The notes beneath the pieces were generated by a model. That model had not been told where the DNA came from. It did not search any database and saw nothing but the letters and a program-made list of their open reading frames with translations. A stretch of DNA of 49,737 nt from Paraplanobispora takensis (GTDB lineage: Bacteria > Actinomycetota > Actinomycetes > Streptosporangiales > Streptosporangiaceae), in contig NZ_BOOK01000019.1 of the NCBI RefSeq assembly GCF_016863195.1, positions 1 through 49,737 of the forward strand, in the 5' to 3' direction. The translations under genes and the position numbers were made by a program. This document shows, in pieces, positions 33,823-42,678 of the stretch; the stretch's first letter is position 1; every line of letters starts with the position of its first letter.

Positions 33823-34809
33823 GTGGACCTCCGGTACGGCGCGGCTCCCCCCGCGGGACCCCGCTGTGCGGGGCCGTCCGGAGAACCGGGGGGCGCCGCC
33901 GGGCGGCCCGGGGTCCGGGAGCGGCGCTGGCGGCCGGACGGGCCGCTGGACATCACGCTCATCCTGCACCCGTACCGGCGCGGTGACGGGGACCCCACCT
34001 GGCGTGTCACGCCCGACGGGGCGACCTGGCGGATCTGCCGGACCCCCGACGGACCGGGCACGCTCCGGATCTCCCGGTGCGAGGGGAAGGTCCTGGGCTC
34101 GGCGTGGGGGCCGGGGGCGGAGTGGCTGCTGGAGACGTTGCCCGCGCTGCTCGGTGCGGGTGATGACCTGTCCGGGTTCGTCCCCAGGCACGAGGTGGTG
34201 CGCCGGGCGGTCGGGCGGCACACGGGGCTGCGGATCGGGCGGACCTCACGGGTGCTGGAGGCACTGGTGCCGGCCGTGCTGGAGCAGAAGGTCGTGCTCG
34301 CCGAGGCGCGGCGGGCGTGGCGGTGGCTGCTGGCCCGGTACGGCGAGCCCGCCCCCGGTCCCGCCCCCGAGGGCATGCGGGTCTTCCCCGAGGCCGAGGT
34401 GTGGCGGTCGATCCCGTCGTGGGACTGGCACCGGGCCGGGGCGGAGGCCGTACGGGCCAGGACGATCGCGAACGCCGCCCGGTACGCGGCGAAGCTGGAG
34501 GCCGCCACCGGCAGCGCGGAGCTGGACCGGCTGCTGCGGGCGCTGCCCGGGGTCGGGGTCTGGACGTCGGCGGAGGTGCGCCAGCGCTCGCACGGCGACC
34601 CCGACGCGGTCTCGGTGGGCGACTACCACCTGCCGTCGCTGGTCGGCTGGTCGCTGAGCGGGCAGCGGACCGACGACGCCGGGATGCTCCGGCTGCTCGC
34701 CCCCTACCGGGGTCACCGCCACCGGGTCGGCCGGCTGCTGGCCCTGACCGGCCGCAGGCCTCCCGCCCGGGGCCCCAGGACGGCCCCGCGCGACTACCGC
34801 TCCTTCTGA
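33823..34809 (+). CDS. HhH-GPD DNA glycosylase (AlkA/3-methyladenine type)
   Basis: A 328-residue DNA repair enzyme. The hairpin L-R-A-L-P-G-V-G-V-W-T-S-A-E precedes S-V-G-D-Y-H-L-P, where D267 is the expected catalytic Asp. The C-terminal half has the six-helix HhH-GPD fold. The first ~40 residues are Gly/Pro-rich and may be an extension or an over-long start. GTG 33823 overlaps nothing and has AGGG seven bases upstream. It is the only DNA-repair gene in an envelope block. I recall the same gene near fbiB/manB in other actinomycetes, so the position seems conserved. Confidence 0.85.
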   Translation: MDLRYGAAPPAGPRCAGPSGEPGGAAGRPGVRERRWRPDGPLDITLILHPYRRGDGDPTWRVTPDGATWRICRTPDGPGTLRISRCEGKVLGSAWGPGAEWLLETLPALLGAGDDLSGFVPRHEVVRRAVGRHTGLRIGRTSRVLEALVPAVLEQKVVLAEARRAWRWLLARYGEPAPGPAPEGMRVFPEAEVWRSIPSWDWHRAGAEAVRARTIANAARYAAKLEAATGSAELDRLLRALPGVGVWTSAEVRQRSHGDPDAVSVGDYHLPSLVGWSLSGQRTDDAGMLRLLAPYRGHRHRVGRLLALTGRRPPARGPRTAPRDYRSF

Positions 34810-34837
34810 GCGGATCGGGTCCTCGTAGGATCTGGTC

Positions 34838-35266
34838 ATGGCTCTCGACCCGCGGCGTACCGCCGTCCTGGCCCTGCACTGGCAGGTCAACGTGATCAAG
34901 GCGGAGGGGTTCTTCGGCGGGATGCTGGCCGAGCCCGTGGCCCGCAGCGGCGTCGTGGGACGGGCGGTGCGCTTCCACGACGCGGTGACCGCACTGGGCG
35001 TGCCCGTCGTGTTCACCCGGTTCACCGTGCCGGAGGGCGAGGGCGGCCTGATCAGGAACACCGGGTTCATGCGGGCCGTCGGCGACGCCCAGGAGGCCTT
35101 CCGGCCGGACGCTCCGGGTGCCCAGGTGATCCCCGAGATGCTGGAGCAGGCGGAGGCCGGGCACGTCGCGGACAATTCTCGGCTGTCCGGGGAGCGCCGG
35201 CGGCGCCCGGTGGCCGCCGCCGGGCGAACCGGGTGCGGGCGAGCCGGGTCAGCCGGGTGCGGGTGA
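34838..35266 (+). pseudogene. Truncated isochorismatase-family hydrolase
   Basis: A 142-codon frame. Residues 1-115 match the first two thirds of an isochorismatase-like hydrolase (catalytic-Asp region near residue 4-18, then V-F-T-R-F-T-V-P, and G-H-V-A-D-N-S-R-L-S-G). Where the family continues to its catalytic Cys (V-T-G-V-x-T-N-x-C type), the sequence turns into Arg/Gly-rich code from a degenerate repeat (CCGGGTGCGG-like units at about 35220-35285). The catalytic Cys half is gone. A leaderless promoter remains intact (TAGGAT 34826-34831, six bases before ATG). Most likely a remnant gene. Confidence 0.75.
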
Positions 35267-35294
35267 TCCGGGTGCGGACGAGCCTGGTGCCGGG

Positions 35295-35489
35295 TCAGCC
35301 GATTACCGGCGTCGGCCGGCGGGAGGCCGTCCGCTCGCGGGCCGCGAACGCCGGCACGCGACCGTCGCGCGTCCTGATCTCGTAGGGGTCGGGCTCGGCG
35401 GGTTGCCAGTCACGGCCGTCGCGCGTGTCCGCCCCGATCAGGGGGGCGAGGGCGGCGATGGCGAACAGGGCGAGGATGAACCAGATCAT
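35295..35489 (-). CDS. Small single-pass membrane protein
   Basis: A 64-residue protein with one N-terminal membrane helix (residues 2-20) and a polar Arg/Asp/Pro-rich tail. Start ATG 35489 follows AGGAGA by five bases. The minus-strand -10 candidate TAGATT (35532..35527) gives a leader of about 31 bases, and the 16-bp element ATGC-(8)-GCAT at 35532-35547, with two direct GCAAGC units, covers the spacer next to it. I do not recognise a family. It may be a regulated small membrane protein. Confidence 0.7.
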   Translation of the reverse strand: MIWFILALFAIAALAPLIGADTRDGRDWQPAEPDPYEIRTRDGRVPAFAARERTASRRPTPVIG

Positions 35490-35658
35490 TTCCGTCTCCT
35501 GGGGAGTGGTCCTGCGGTGTGCCTCTAATCTATGCAAGCGCAAGCATTTACGTCTATCGAGACTTTCTTCATTGATTCGTTTAGAGACGCTGAACACTCT
35601 GAGTCTACACCGTAGACCCGGCTCCGGAGGAGAGTCCGTCGCGCCGTAGGGTGCGGGC
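35490..35658. promoter_or_regulatory. AT-rich divergent promoter between small membrane protein gene and fbiC
   Basis: 169 bases, much less GC-rich than the surroundings around 35520-35615. Elements: TAGATT (35532..35527, minus), ATGCAAGCGCAAGCAT (35532-35547), GTCTATCGAGAC (35552-35563), the perfect inverted repeat GTCTAC-ACC-GTAGAC (35604-35618), and TAGGGT (35647-35652) exactly six bases before the fbiC ATG. Confidence 0.65.
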
Positions 35659-38253
35659 ATGAGCGTGAACCCCACCGATGCCGCGATGCGCCGGTCCCTG
35701 GCCCGGGCCCGCGACGGAAAGACCCTGGACCCGGCCGAGGCCGCCGTGCTGCTGCACGCGCGCGGCGACGACCTGCAGGCCTTGCTCGGCCACGCCGGGC
35801 GGGTCAGGGACGCCGGTCTGGAGGCCGCCGGGCGGCGCGGGATCATCACCTACAGCCGCAAGGTCTTCATCCCGCTGACCCGGCTGTGCCGTGACCGCTG
35901 CGGGTACTGCACGTTCGCCACCGCCCCGCACAAGCTCGACAGCGTGTTCATGGGCCCGGACGAGGTCCTGGAGATCGCCCGGCAGGGGGCGGCGATGGGC
36001 TGCAAGGAGGCGCTGTTCACACTGGGCGACCGGCCCGAGGACCGCTGGCACCAGGCGCGGGAGTGGCTGGACGCGCACGGCTACGACGACACGCTGTCCT
36101 ACGTACGGGCGATGGCCGTCCGGGTGCTGGAGGAGACCGGCCTGCTGCCGCACCTCAACCCGGGGGTCATGACCTGGCGCGACCTGCAGCGCCTCAAGCC
36201 GGTCGCGCCCTCGATGGGCATGATGCTGGAGACGACCTCGCGGCGGTTGTTCGAGGAGAAGGGGCAGCCGCACTACGGCTCCCCGGACAAGGACCCCGCG
36301 GTACGGCTGCGCGTGCTGGAGGACGCGGGACGCTCCAACGTGCCCTTCACCAGCGGCATCCTGATCGGCATCGGCGAGACGGTCGAGGACCGGGCCGAGT
36401 CGCTGTTCGCGCTGCGGAGGGTGGCGCGGGAGTACGGCGGGCTCCAGGAGGTCATCGTCCAGAACTTCCGCGCCAAGCCGGACACCGCGATGCGCGGCAT
36501 GCCGGACGCCGACCTGCAGGAGCTGGCCGCCACGATCGCGGTGGCCCGCCTGGTGCTCGGGCCGAAGGTGCGCCTGCAGGCCCCGCCGAACCTGGTCGAC
36601 TCCGAGTACGACCTGATGATCCGGGCCGGGATCGACGACTGGGGCGGGGTCTCCCCGCTGACGCCCGACCACGTCAACCCCGAGCGCCCCTGGCCGCAGA
36701 TCGAGGAGCTCGCCGCCCGCACGGCCGCCTCCGGGTTCACGCTGCGGGAGCGCCTGACGATCTACCCGGAGTACGTGCTCGCCGGCGAGCCCTGGCTCGA
36801 CCCCCGGCTGAGCGCCCATGTCGCGGCCCTGGCCGACCCCGCGACCGGCCTGGCCCGCGAGGACGCCGAGATCGTGGGCCGCCCCTGGCAGGAGCCGGAC
36901 GGCGGTTTCGCCTCCGCGGGCCGTACCGACCTGCACACGGCCGTCGACGCCGAGGGCCGCGCCGCCGACCGCCGCGACGACTTCGACCACGTCTACGGCG
37001 ACTGGGACGCCCTCAGGGAGCGCCTGCCCGCCGCCTCCGGGGTCGCGTTGCGGCTGGGGGAGGTGCGCGAGGCGCTGCGGCGGGCGGAGAGCGACCCGGC
37101 GGGGCTGACCGAGGAGCAGGCGCTGGTCCTGCTCGACCTCGCCGGTGACCAGAACGGCGCGGGGGCCGACGACGCGGCCCTGGACGAGCTGTGCAGGATC
37201 GCCGACGGCCTGCGCCGGGAGGCCGTGGGGGACGAGGTCACCTACGTCGTCAACCGGAACATCAACTTCACCAACGTCTGCTACACCGGCTGCCGGTTCT
37301 GCGCCTTCGCGCAGCGCCGTACCGACGCCGACGCCTACACCCTCTCGCTGGACCAGGTCGCCGACCGGGCGCAGGAGGGCTGGCTGGCCGGGGCGACCGA
37401 GGTGTGCATGCAGGGCGGCATCCACCCCGACCTGCCCGGCGACGCCTACTTCGACATCGCCAGGGCGGTCAAGGCCCGGGTGCCGCAGATGCACGTCCAC
37501 GCGTTCTCCCCGATGGAGGTCGTCAACGGCGCCAGCCGGACGAACATGTCCATCGAGGACTGGCTGACCGCCGCCAGGGAGGCCGGCGTCGACTCGCTGC
37601 CCGGCACCGCGGCGGAGATCCTCGACGACGACGTGCGCTGGGTGCTGACCAAGGGCAAGCTGCCCGCCGAGGAGTGGGTGGAGATCATCTCGACCGCGCA
37701 CCGGCTGGGCATCCCGACGACCTCCACGATGATGTACGGCCACGTGGACACCCACGCCCACTGGGTCCGGCACATCCGGCTCATCCGCCGCATCCAGGAG
37801 GAGACCGGCGGGTTCACCGAGTTCGTGCCGCTGCCTTTCGTGCACCACAGCGCGCCCATCTATCTCGCCGGGATCGCCCGTCCGGGACCGACCGCGCGGG
37901 AGAACCGGGCGGTGCACGCGCTGGCCCGCGTCCTGCTGCACGGCGCGATCGCCAACATCCAGTGCTCATGGGTGAAGCTCCGCGACGACCTGTGCCGCCA
38001 GGTCCTGCAGGGCGGGGTCAACGACCTGGGCGGCACGCTCATGGAGGAGACGATCAGCCGGATGGCCGGCTCGGAGAACGGCTCGTTCAAGACGATCACC
38101 GACATCGCGGCGATGGTGGCTCCGACCGGGCGTCCGCTGCGGCAGCGGACGACCTCGTACGGCGTTCCGGACGCGGAGCGACTGGCCGCCGCGGCGGCCA
38201 GTGACGGAGTTTGTCAAAGCGTGCGTAACTTCATCCCGCTAGACCGTCTATAA
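35659..38253 (+). CDS. fbiC: FO synthase, bifunctional (CofG+CofH)
   Basis: An 864-residue double radical-SAM enzyme that makes 7,8-didemethyl-8-hydroxy-5-deazariboflavin (FO), the chromophore of coenzyme F420, from tyrosine and a pyrimidine. The N-terminal CofG half carries the 4Fe-4S motif C77-x3-C81-x2-C84. The C-terminal CofH half carries C541-x3-C545-x2-C548 within [10 protein letters not shown]. Fused FbiC of this length is the actinobacterial form. Leaderless: TAGGGT then six bases then ATG. Stops with TAA inside an AT-rich inverted repeat. fbiA and fbiB lie 2-4 kb downstream on the other strand. Confidence 0.97.
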   Translation: MSVNPTDAAMRRSLARARDGKTLDPAEAAVLLHARGDDLQALLGHAGRVRDAGLEAAGRRGIITYSRKVFIPLTRLCRDRCGYCTFATAPHKLDSVFMGPDEVLEIARQGAAMGCKEALFTLGDRPEDRWHQAREWLDAHGYDDTLSYVRAMAVRVLEETGLLPHLNPGVMTWRDLQRLKPVAPSMGMMLETTSRRLFEEKGQPHYGSPDKDPAVRLRVLEDAGRSNVPFTSGILIGIGETVEDRAESLFALRRVAREYGGLQEVIVQNFRAKPDTAMRGMPDADLQELAATIAVARLVLGPKVRLQAPPNLVDSEYDLMIRAGIDDWGGVSPLTPDHVNPERPWPQIEELAARTAASGFTLRERLTIYPEYVLAGEPWLDPRLSAHVAALADPATGLAREDAEIVGRPWQEPDGGFASAGRTDLHTAVDAEGRAADRRDDFDHVYGDWDALRERLPAASGVALRLGEVREALRRAESDPAGLTEEQALVLLDLAGDQNGAGADDAALDELCRIADGLRREAVGDEVTYVVNRNINFTNVCYTGCRFCAFAQRRTDADAYTLSLDQVADRAQEGWLAGATEVCMQGGIHPDLPGDAYFDIARAVKARVPQMHVHAFSPMEVVNGASRTNMSIEDWLTAAREAGVDSLPGTAAEILDDDVRWVLTKGKLPAEEWVEIISTAHRLGIPTTSTMMYGHVDTHAHWVRHIRLIRRIQEETGGFTEFVPLPFVHHSAPIYLAGIARPGPTARENRAVHALARVLLHGAIANIQCSWVKLRDDLCRQVLQGGVNDLGGTLMEETISRMAGSENGSFKTITDIAAMVAPTGRPLRQRTTSYGVPDAERLAAAAASDGVCQSVRNFIPLDRL

Positions 38254-38269
38254 CATGTTCTATACAGAC
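38246..38269 (+). promoter_or_regulatory. AT-rich imperfect inverted repeat at fbiC stop
   Basis: GTCTATA (38246-38252) and TATACAGAC (38261-38269) flank AACATGTT. It can be a terminator stem for fbiC or an operator for the next gene, whose start is 60 bases on. It shares the GTCTA/TAGAC-like half-site with elements upstream of fbiC. Confidence 0.45.
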
Positions 38270-38328
38270 TTGCGCTGTGTAAGGGGTTGGTTGGGAGAAT
38301 CGTCATTCCCCTGACGAGAGGTCCAAGC

Positions 38329-40086
38329 GTGTCCACCCCCGGTCGGCATCGCGTGGCCGGCGGCGCCGAACGGCGCCGCCGGCAGGTGCGTCAACGTCTC
38401 ACCCTCGCCGCCGTCGCGCTCACGGTCGCCCTGGCCGGGGCGGGAGTGCTGGCGCTCGACCGGGTGGGCGGGCCGTGCTCGGGGGGCGATTCCGTCCTGG
38501 TCGACGTCGCCGCCGCGGTGGACATCGCGCCCACCGCGATGGAGGCGGCCGAGCGCTTCAACGCCGCCAAGGCGGAGGTCGACGGCCGCTGCGTACTGGT
38601 ACAGGTTACGGAGCAGCCGCCGGCCACCGTGCTGCGGACGCTGATCGGCGACACCGCCGGCGTGCTGCCGGCCCGCCCCGACGGCTGGATCTCCGACTCC
38701 TCCGCCTGGATCCGGCTCGCCCGCAAGCAGGGCGCCGACGACCTGGCGGGCACCGAGACCGTGATGGCGACCTCGCCCCTGGTCTTCGCCACCCGCAAGT
38801 CCCTCGCCGACCGGTTCGCGGTCGGCGAGACCGACATGAACTGGCGGATGGTCTTCCCGGCCACCACCCGGGGCCGGGTCCAGCCCACCGAGAACGAGCC
38901 CGACGTGGTCCGCGTCCCCGACCCGTCGCTCGCCGGGGCGGGAATCGCCACCGTGGCCGCGGCCAGGGACGTGGTCGGCACCGGCCCCGAGGCCGACCGG
39001 GCGCTCACCGCCTTCGTCCGCTGGGCGCAGGCGGGGTCCGCGCCCGACTACCGGAGCATGCTCGAAGCGGTCGACGAGCGGTCCTTCTGGAAGCGGCCGG
39101 TCGTGATCGTCCCCGAGCAGTCGGTGTGGACCCACAACCGCGCCCCGTCCTCCGACCCGGTGGTCGCCCTCCACCCCCGCGAGGGCACCATCAACCTGGA
39201 CTATCCCTACGTGGTCACCTCCGCGGACCCGGTCAAGGCGGGCGGGTCGCGGGCCTTCGCCGACTGGCTGCGCTCCGCCGAGACCCAGGACGCGGTACGG
39301 CGCGCCGGGTTCCGCTCGGCCGACGGCTCCCTGGGCCCCTACTCGCCCGGACCGGAGATCCCGACCACCTCGCCCCGCACCCGCCCGACCATCCTGCCCG
39401 CCACGATCGACGAGGCGCTGGAGGCGTGGAGCAGGCTGGCGCCGCCGACCAACATCCTGGTCCTGGCCGACAGCTCCCGGCACATGGCCGAGCCGATCGA
39501 GGGGCAGAAGGGCAAGACGAAGCTGTCGGTCGCCCTCGACGCCGCCCGCCTGGGCCTGCAGCTGTTCCCCAACTCCACCCACATGGGCATGTGGGAGTTC
39601 GCCGACGGCAAGGGCTCCGGCGACCGGCGGGAGCAGGTGAAGCTCGGCCCGATCACCGAGCCGGACGGCGGCCAGGTCATCCGGCGCAGCCGCCTGGAGG
39701 AGCTCACCCGCACCCTGCGCGCCGACCCCAAGCGCTCCAGCTCCCTCAACGACGCGATCCTCGCCGGGTTCCGCGAGGTGACCGGCGCCTACGACGACAA
39801 GATGAACAACACCCTGCTGGTCATCACCGCGGGCAAGGACGACGGCAAGGGCATCTCCGACAGCGGATTGCTCCAGGCGCTGCGTGAGGAGTGGGACCCG
39901 CAGTATCCCGTCCAGATCGTCGTCCTCGCCTTCGGCCGCGACCTCGACCGGTCCTCCCTCGCCCAGGTCGCCGCGGTCACCAACGGCTCCCTGCACGTCG
40001 CCCAGCAGCCCGGCGAGATCATCGACGTCTTCCTGTCCGCCCTGGCCCGCCGCCTGTGCCACCCCACCTGCCGCCGGGCCTCCTGA
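38329..40086 (+). CDS. Substrate-binding-like plus VWA-domain membrane-anchored protein
   Basis: A 585-residue protein: short basic tail, membrane helix at about residues 24-44, an extracellular periplasmic-binding-type domain (about 50-350), and a C-terminal von Willebrand A domain (about 375-575). The VWA metal site, normally D-x-S-x-S, reads D381-S-S-R-H385, so the last Ser is His, and metal binding is doubtful. Two Cys pairs (residues near 50/87 and the last ten residues) could form disulfides. GTG 38329 follows GAGAGG by seven bases. An upstream in-frame TTG (38287) has no ribosome site. Cell-surface binding or assembly is likely. No transporter genes are adjacent. Confidence 0.75.
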   Translation: MSTPGRHRVAGGAERRRRQVRQRLTLAAVALTVALAGAGVLALDRVGGPCSGGDSVLVDVAAAVDIAPTAMEAAERFNAAKAEVDGRCVLVQVTEQPPATVLRTLIGDTAGVLPARPDGWISDSSAWIRLARKQGADDLAGTETVMATSPLVFATRKSLADRFAVGETDMNWRMVFPATTRGRVQPTENEPDVVRVPDPSLAGAGIATVAAARDVVGTGPEADRALTAFVRWAQAGSAPDYRSMLEAVDERSFWKRPVVIVPEQSVWTHNRAPSSDPVVALHPREGTINLDYPYVVTSADPVKAGGSRAFADWLRSAETQDAVRRAGFRSADGSLGPYSPGPEIPTTSPRTRPTILPATIDEALEAWSRLAPPTNILVLADSSRHMAEPIEGQKGKTKLSVALDAARLGLQLFPNSTHMGMWEFADGKGSGDRREQVKLGPITEPDGGQVIRRSRLEELTRTLRADPKRSSSLNDAILAGFREVTGAYDDKMNNTLLVITAGKDDGKGISDSGLLQALREEWDPQYPVQIVVLAFGRDLDRSSLAQVAAVTNGSLHVAQQPGEIIDVFLSALARRLCHPTCRRAS

Positions 40087-40151
40087 TCCGGCATGCGATC
40101 GGCGTGATCGAGTGATCGACCTCGACCGGCTCCGCCGCGGAGGCGCGAAGG

Positions 40152-41474
40152 TCAGCGGGTGACGATGAAGTCGGCGGCCTTCCTGGGGGCGCGGTCGCGG
40201 GGCGGGGCGGCGGGGCGGCCGATGGCCACGGCGCCCATGGGGTCCCAGGTCGCGGGGAGGTCGAGGACCTCGCGGACCACGTCGCGGCAGAACATCGTGG
40301 AGGACACCCAGGCCGAGCCGAGGCCCTCCACCGCCAGCTGGACCAGGAAGTTCTGCACGCCCGCACCCGTGGCGACCACGAACATCTCCCGCTCGGCGGC
40401 GTTGCGGCGGCCGTCGCGGTAGGTGTGCGAGCCCTCCATGACCAGGCAGGGGACGGCCAGGTAGGGGGCGTTGCGCAGCACGTCGCCGCGCCTGACCCGC
40501 TTGGCGATCGACTCCTCGGAGAAACCGTCGCCGCGCAGGTCGGCGATCCACGCCTCGCGCATCGCGTCGAGCAGCTTCTCCCGCGTCTGCGCCGACTCCA
40601 GCAGCACGAACCGCCACGGCGTCGTGTGGTGCGGGGCGGGCGCGGCGATCGCGGCCTCCACGGCGCGGCGGACCTTGGCGCCGTCGACCGGCTCGGGGGA
40701 GAACTCGCGGATCGTACGGCGGGCGAAGACCACGTCGCGCGAGCCGTAGCGGAACATGTCCTCCTCGGACTGGCGGACCAGCTCGCGGATGCCCGGGCCG
40801 TCGTCCTCGGTGGTGTACTCGGCCATGCCCCGGATCACCGCCACCGGGGTCTGCGCCAGCTTGCCCTTGACGAGGTCGCCGGCCGCGGCGAACTCGTCGG
40901 CCACCGCGGTCAGGGTGACCTCCAGCGCGTTGCCGTGGTCGTCGGACAGGCCCCGGTAGTCGAGCATGGGCGGCACCCCGGCGACGCCGACGGCCATGTC
41001 GGTCTGGCCGTTGCGCCACGGGCGGCCGAAGGTGTCGGAGACGACCACCCCGACCGAGACGCCGAGCCCGTCGCGGATGCCCGCGCGCAGCGTCCTGGCG
41101 GAGGCGTCGGGATCGGCGGGGAGCAGGACGACGGTTCCCGGCTCGGTGTTGGAGGCGTCGACCCCGGCCGCGGCCATGACGAAGCCGTGGGAGGTCTCCG
41201 CGATCACCGTCTCGCCCCGCCGGGCCACGACCCGCACGGTCTCGTCCGTGATCGCCTCGGCACGGGCCGTGTCCCGGCGGACGCGGCCCTCGGTCTTGCT
41301 GATGACCTTGGAGGTGACCACGAGGATGTCGCCGTCGCGCAGGTCCGGACGGGCCGCGGAGATCAGTGCGCCGAGGTCGTCGCCCTCGCGGACCTCGGGG
41401 ATGCCGTCGATCGCGAAGACCTCGATGCGGACCTCGGCGGGGACGTCGGCCTGGAAGCGCCGGATCCTGCTCAT
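40152..41474 (-). CDS. fbiB: Bifunctional F420:gamma-glutamyl ligase / dehydro-F420 reductase
   Basis: A 440-residue two-domain protein. Residues 1-245 form the CofE-like gamma-glutamyl ligase ([20 protein letters not shown]). Residues about 246-440 are an FMN nitroreductase-fold domain ([19 protein letters not shown]) that in FbiB reduces dehydro-F420. Length and order equal mycobacterial FbiB. ATG 41474 overlaps the fbiA stop by four bases (ATGA). It ends convergent with the VWA gene, 65 bases away. Confidence 0.96.
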   Translation of the reverse strand: MSRIRRFQADVPAEVRIEVFAIDGIPEVREGDDLGALISAARPDLRDGDILVVTSKVISKTEGRVRRDTARAEAITDETVRVVARRGETVIAETSHGFVMAAAGVDASNTEPGTVVLLPADPDASARTLRAGIRDGLGVSVGVVVSDTFGRPWRNGQTDMAVGVAGVPPMLDYRGLSDDHGNALEVTLTAVADEFAAAGDLVKGKLAQTPVAVIRGMAEYTTEDDGPGIRELVRQSEEDMFRYGSRDVVFARRTIREFSPEPVDGAKVRRAVEAAIAAPAPHHTTPWRFVLLESAQTREKLLDAMREAWIADLRGDGFSEESIAKRVRRGDVLRNAPYLAVPCLVMEGSHTYRDGRRNAAEREMFVVATGAGVQNFLVQLAVEGLGSAWVSSTMFCRDVVREVLDLPATWDPMGAVAIGRPAAPPRDRAPRKAADFIVTR

Positions 41475-42439
41475 CGCGCCTCCTCCCCGGCCCGGCCCTG
41501 CCGCTCCGAGAGCCGCACGGCGAGGTCGACGGCGGCGCGGGCGATGCCGGCCGCGGCCCCGGCGTCGTGCATGATCAGGGGACGGGCCTCCACCACGACG
41601 CCGTCGAGGCCGACCCCGGCGTCCTGCTCGGCGACCAGCCAGCCGTCCACCAGCGGCGAGCCGTACAGCTCCAGCACGGCCTGGGCGGTGGTGTCCACGC
41701 CGATCGCGGTCAGGCAGGCGTCGGCCATCCCGCGGACCGGGGCGCCGCCCACGATGGGCGAGACGCCGACGACGGTCTTGCGCTCCAGGGCCTCGCGGAT
41801 GCCCTTGATCTGCAGGATCGTGCCGATGCTGACCACCGGGTTGGACGGCGGCAGGATCACGACGTCGGCCTCGTCGATCGCCTGCAGCACGCCCGGGGCG
41901 GGGCGGGCCTCGTCGGCGCCCACCAGGAGGATCTGCTCGGCCGGGACCGCGGCGCGCAGCCGTACCCACCATTCCTGGAAGTGCACGGCCCGGCGGCCCT
42001 GCTCGTCATTGATCACGACGTGGGTCTCGGTCCGGTCGTCGCTCATCGGGATCAGCCGCACCCCCGGCTTCCACCGGTCGCACAGCGCCTCGGTGACCTG
42101 GGACAGGGGGTATCCGGCGTCGAGCATCCGGGTGCGCACGATGTGGGTGGCGAAATCGCGGTCGCCCAGGCCGAACCACTGCGGCTCCATCCCGTAGGCG
42201 GCGAGCTCCTCCTTGACGACGTGCGTCTCGTCGCTCCGTCCCCAGCCCTGCTCCTCGTCGATGCCGCCGCCCAGGGTGTACATCACCGTGTCGAGGTCGG
42301 GGCAGACCCGCAGGCCGAACAGGGTGATGTCGTCACCGGTGTTGCCGATGACGGTGATCTCGGCGTCGGGGGACGCGGCGAGCAGGCCGCGCAGGAAACG
42401 GGCACCGCCGATTCCGCCGGCGAGGGACACGATGCGCAT
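41471..42439 (-). CDS. fbiA: 2-phospho-L-lactate/PEP transferase (CofD)
   Basis: A 322-residue CofD-type enzyme that joins FO to a phospho-C3 acid unit (in actinobacteria phosphoenolpyruvate via EPPG) to give dehydro-F420-0. Motifs: [16 protein letters not shown] at the start, N-T-G-D-D at about 33-37, P-S-N-P-V-V-S-I near residue 198, and H-D-A-G near the end. First gene of the fbiA-fbiB operon. A clear ribosome site is missing (GGAAG 11 bases upstream). The divergent region upstream carries a strong inverted repeat. Confidence 0.97.
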   Translation of the reverse strand: MRIVSLAGGIGGARFLRGLLAASPDAEITVIGNTGDDITLFGLRVCPDLDTVMYTLGGGIDEEQGWGRSDETHVVKEELAAYGMEPQWFGLGDRDFATHIVRTRMLDAGYPLSQVTEALCDRWKPGVRLIPMSDDRTETHVVINDEQGRRAVHFQEWWVRLRAAVPAEQILLVGADEARPAPGVLQAIDEADVVILPPSNPVVSIGTILQIKGIREALERKTVVGVSPIVGGAPVRGMADACLTAIGVDTTAQAVLELYGSPLVDGWLVAEQDAGVGLDGVVVEARPLIMHDAGAAAGIARAAVDLAVRLSERQGRAGEEAR

Positions 42440-42563
42440 GGCGACCAGTCTTCCACCCCGGACGAGGGGTCCGGTCGAAGGGGTTGTGCCCGACCGGGGC
42501 CCATCTTTTCTCGATCGTTATGCGGGCCGTCTGCGCTGGCAGCGTCATCTCGGTAGATGCCGG

Positions 42564-42596
42564 AAGTATCCCTCTCTTGGGGGTAGTGGGATACTT
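42564..42596. promoter_or_regulatory. 9-bp inverted repeat in the fbiA / membrane-protein divergent region
   Basis: AAGTATCCC (42564-42572) and GGGATACTT (42588-42596), perfect, with a 15-base spacer. It is centrally placed in the 239-base gap between fbiA (minus) and the gene at 42679 (plus). No T-run, so it is more likely a protein-binding operator than a terminator. The rest of the gap shows no gene. Confidence 0.65.
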
Positions 42597-42678
42597 ACGT
42601 GGTTGAAGTGCTTCCTGGGTCTACCGACGCCAAAGTCGGCCATGTGCAAAACTTGGCCCGGGTTTACCCGAGGACCCT

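Noticed and set aside
35520-38290. fbiC carried by an insertion element because of the AT-rich flanks
   Set aside because: No transposase, no matching terminal inverted repeats of useful length and no clear target duplication. fbiC has the codon use of its neighbours.
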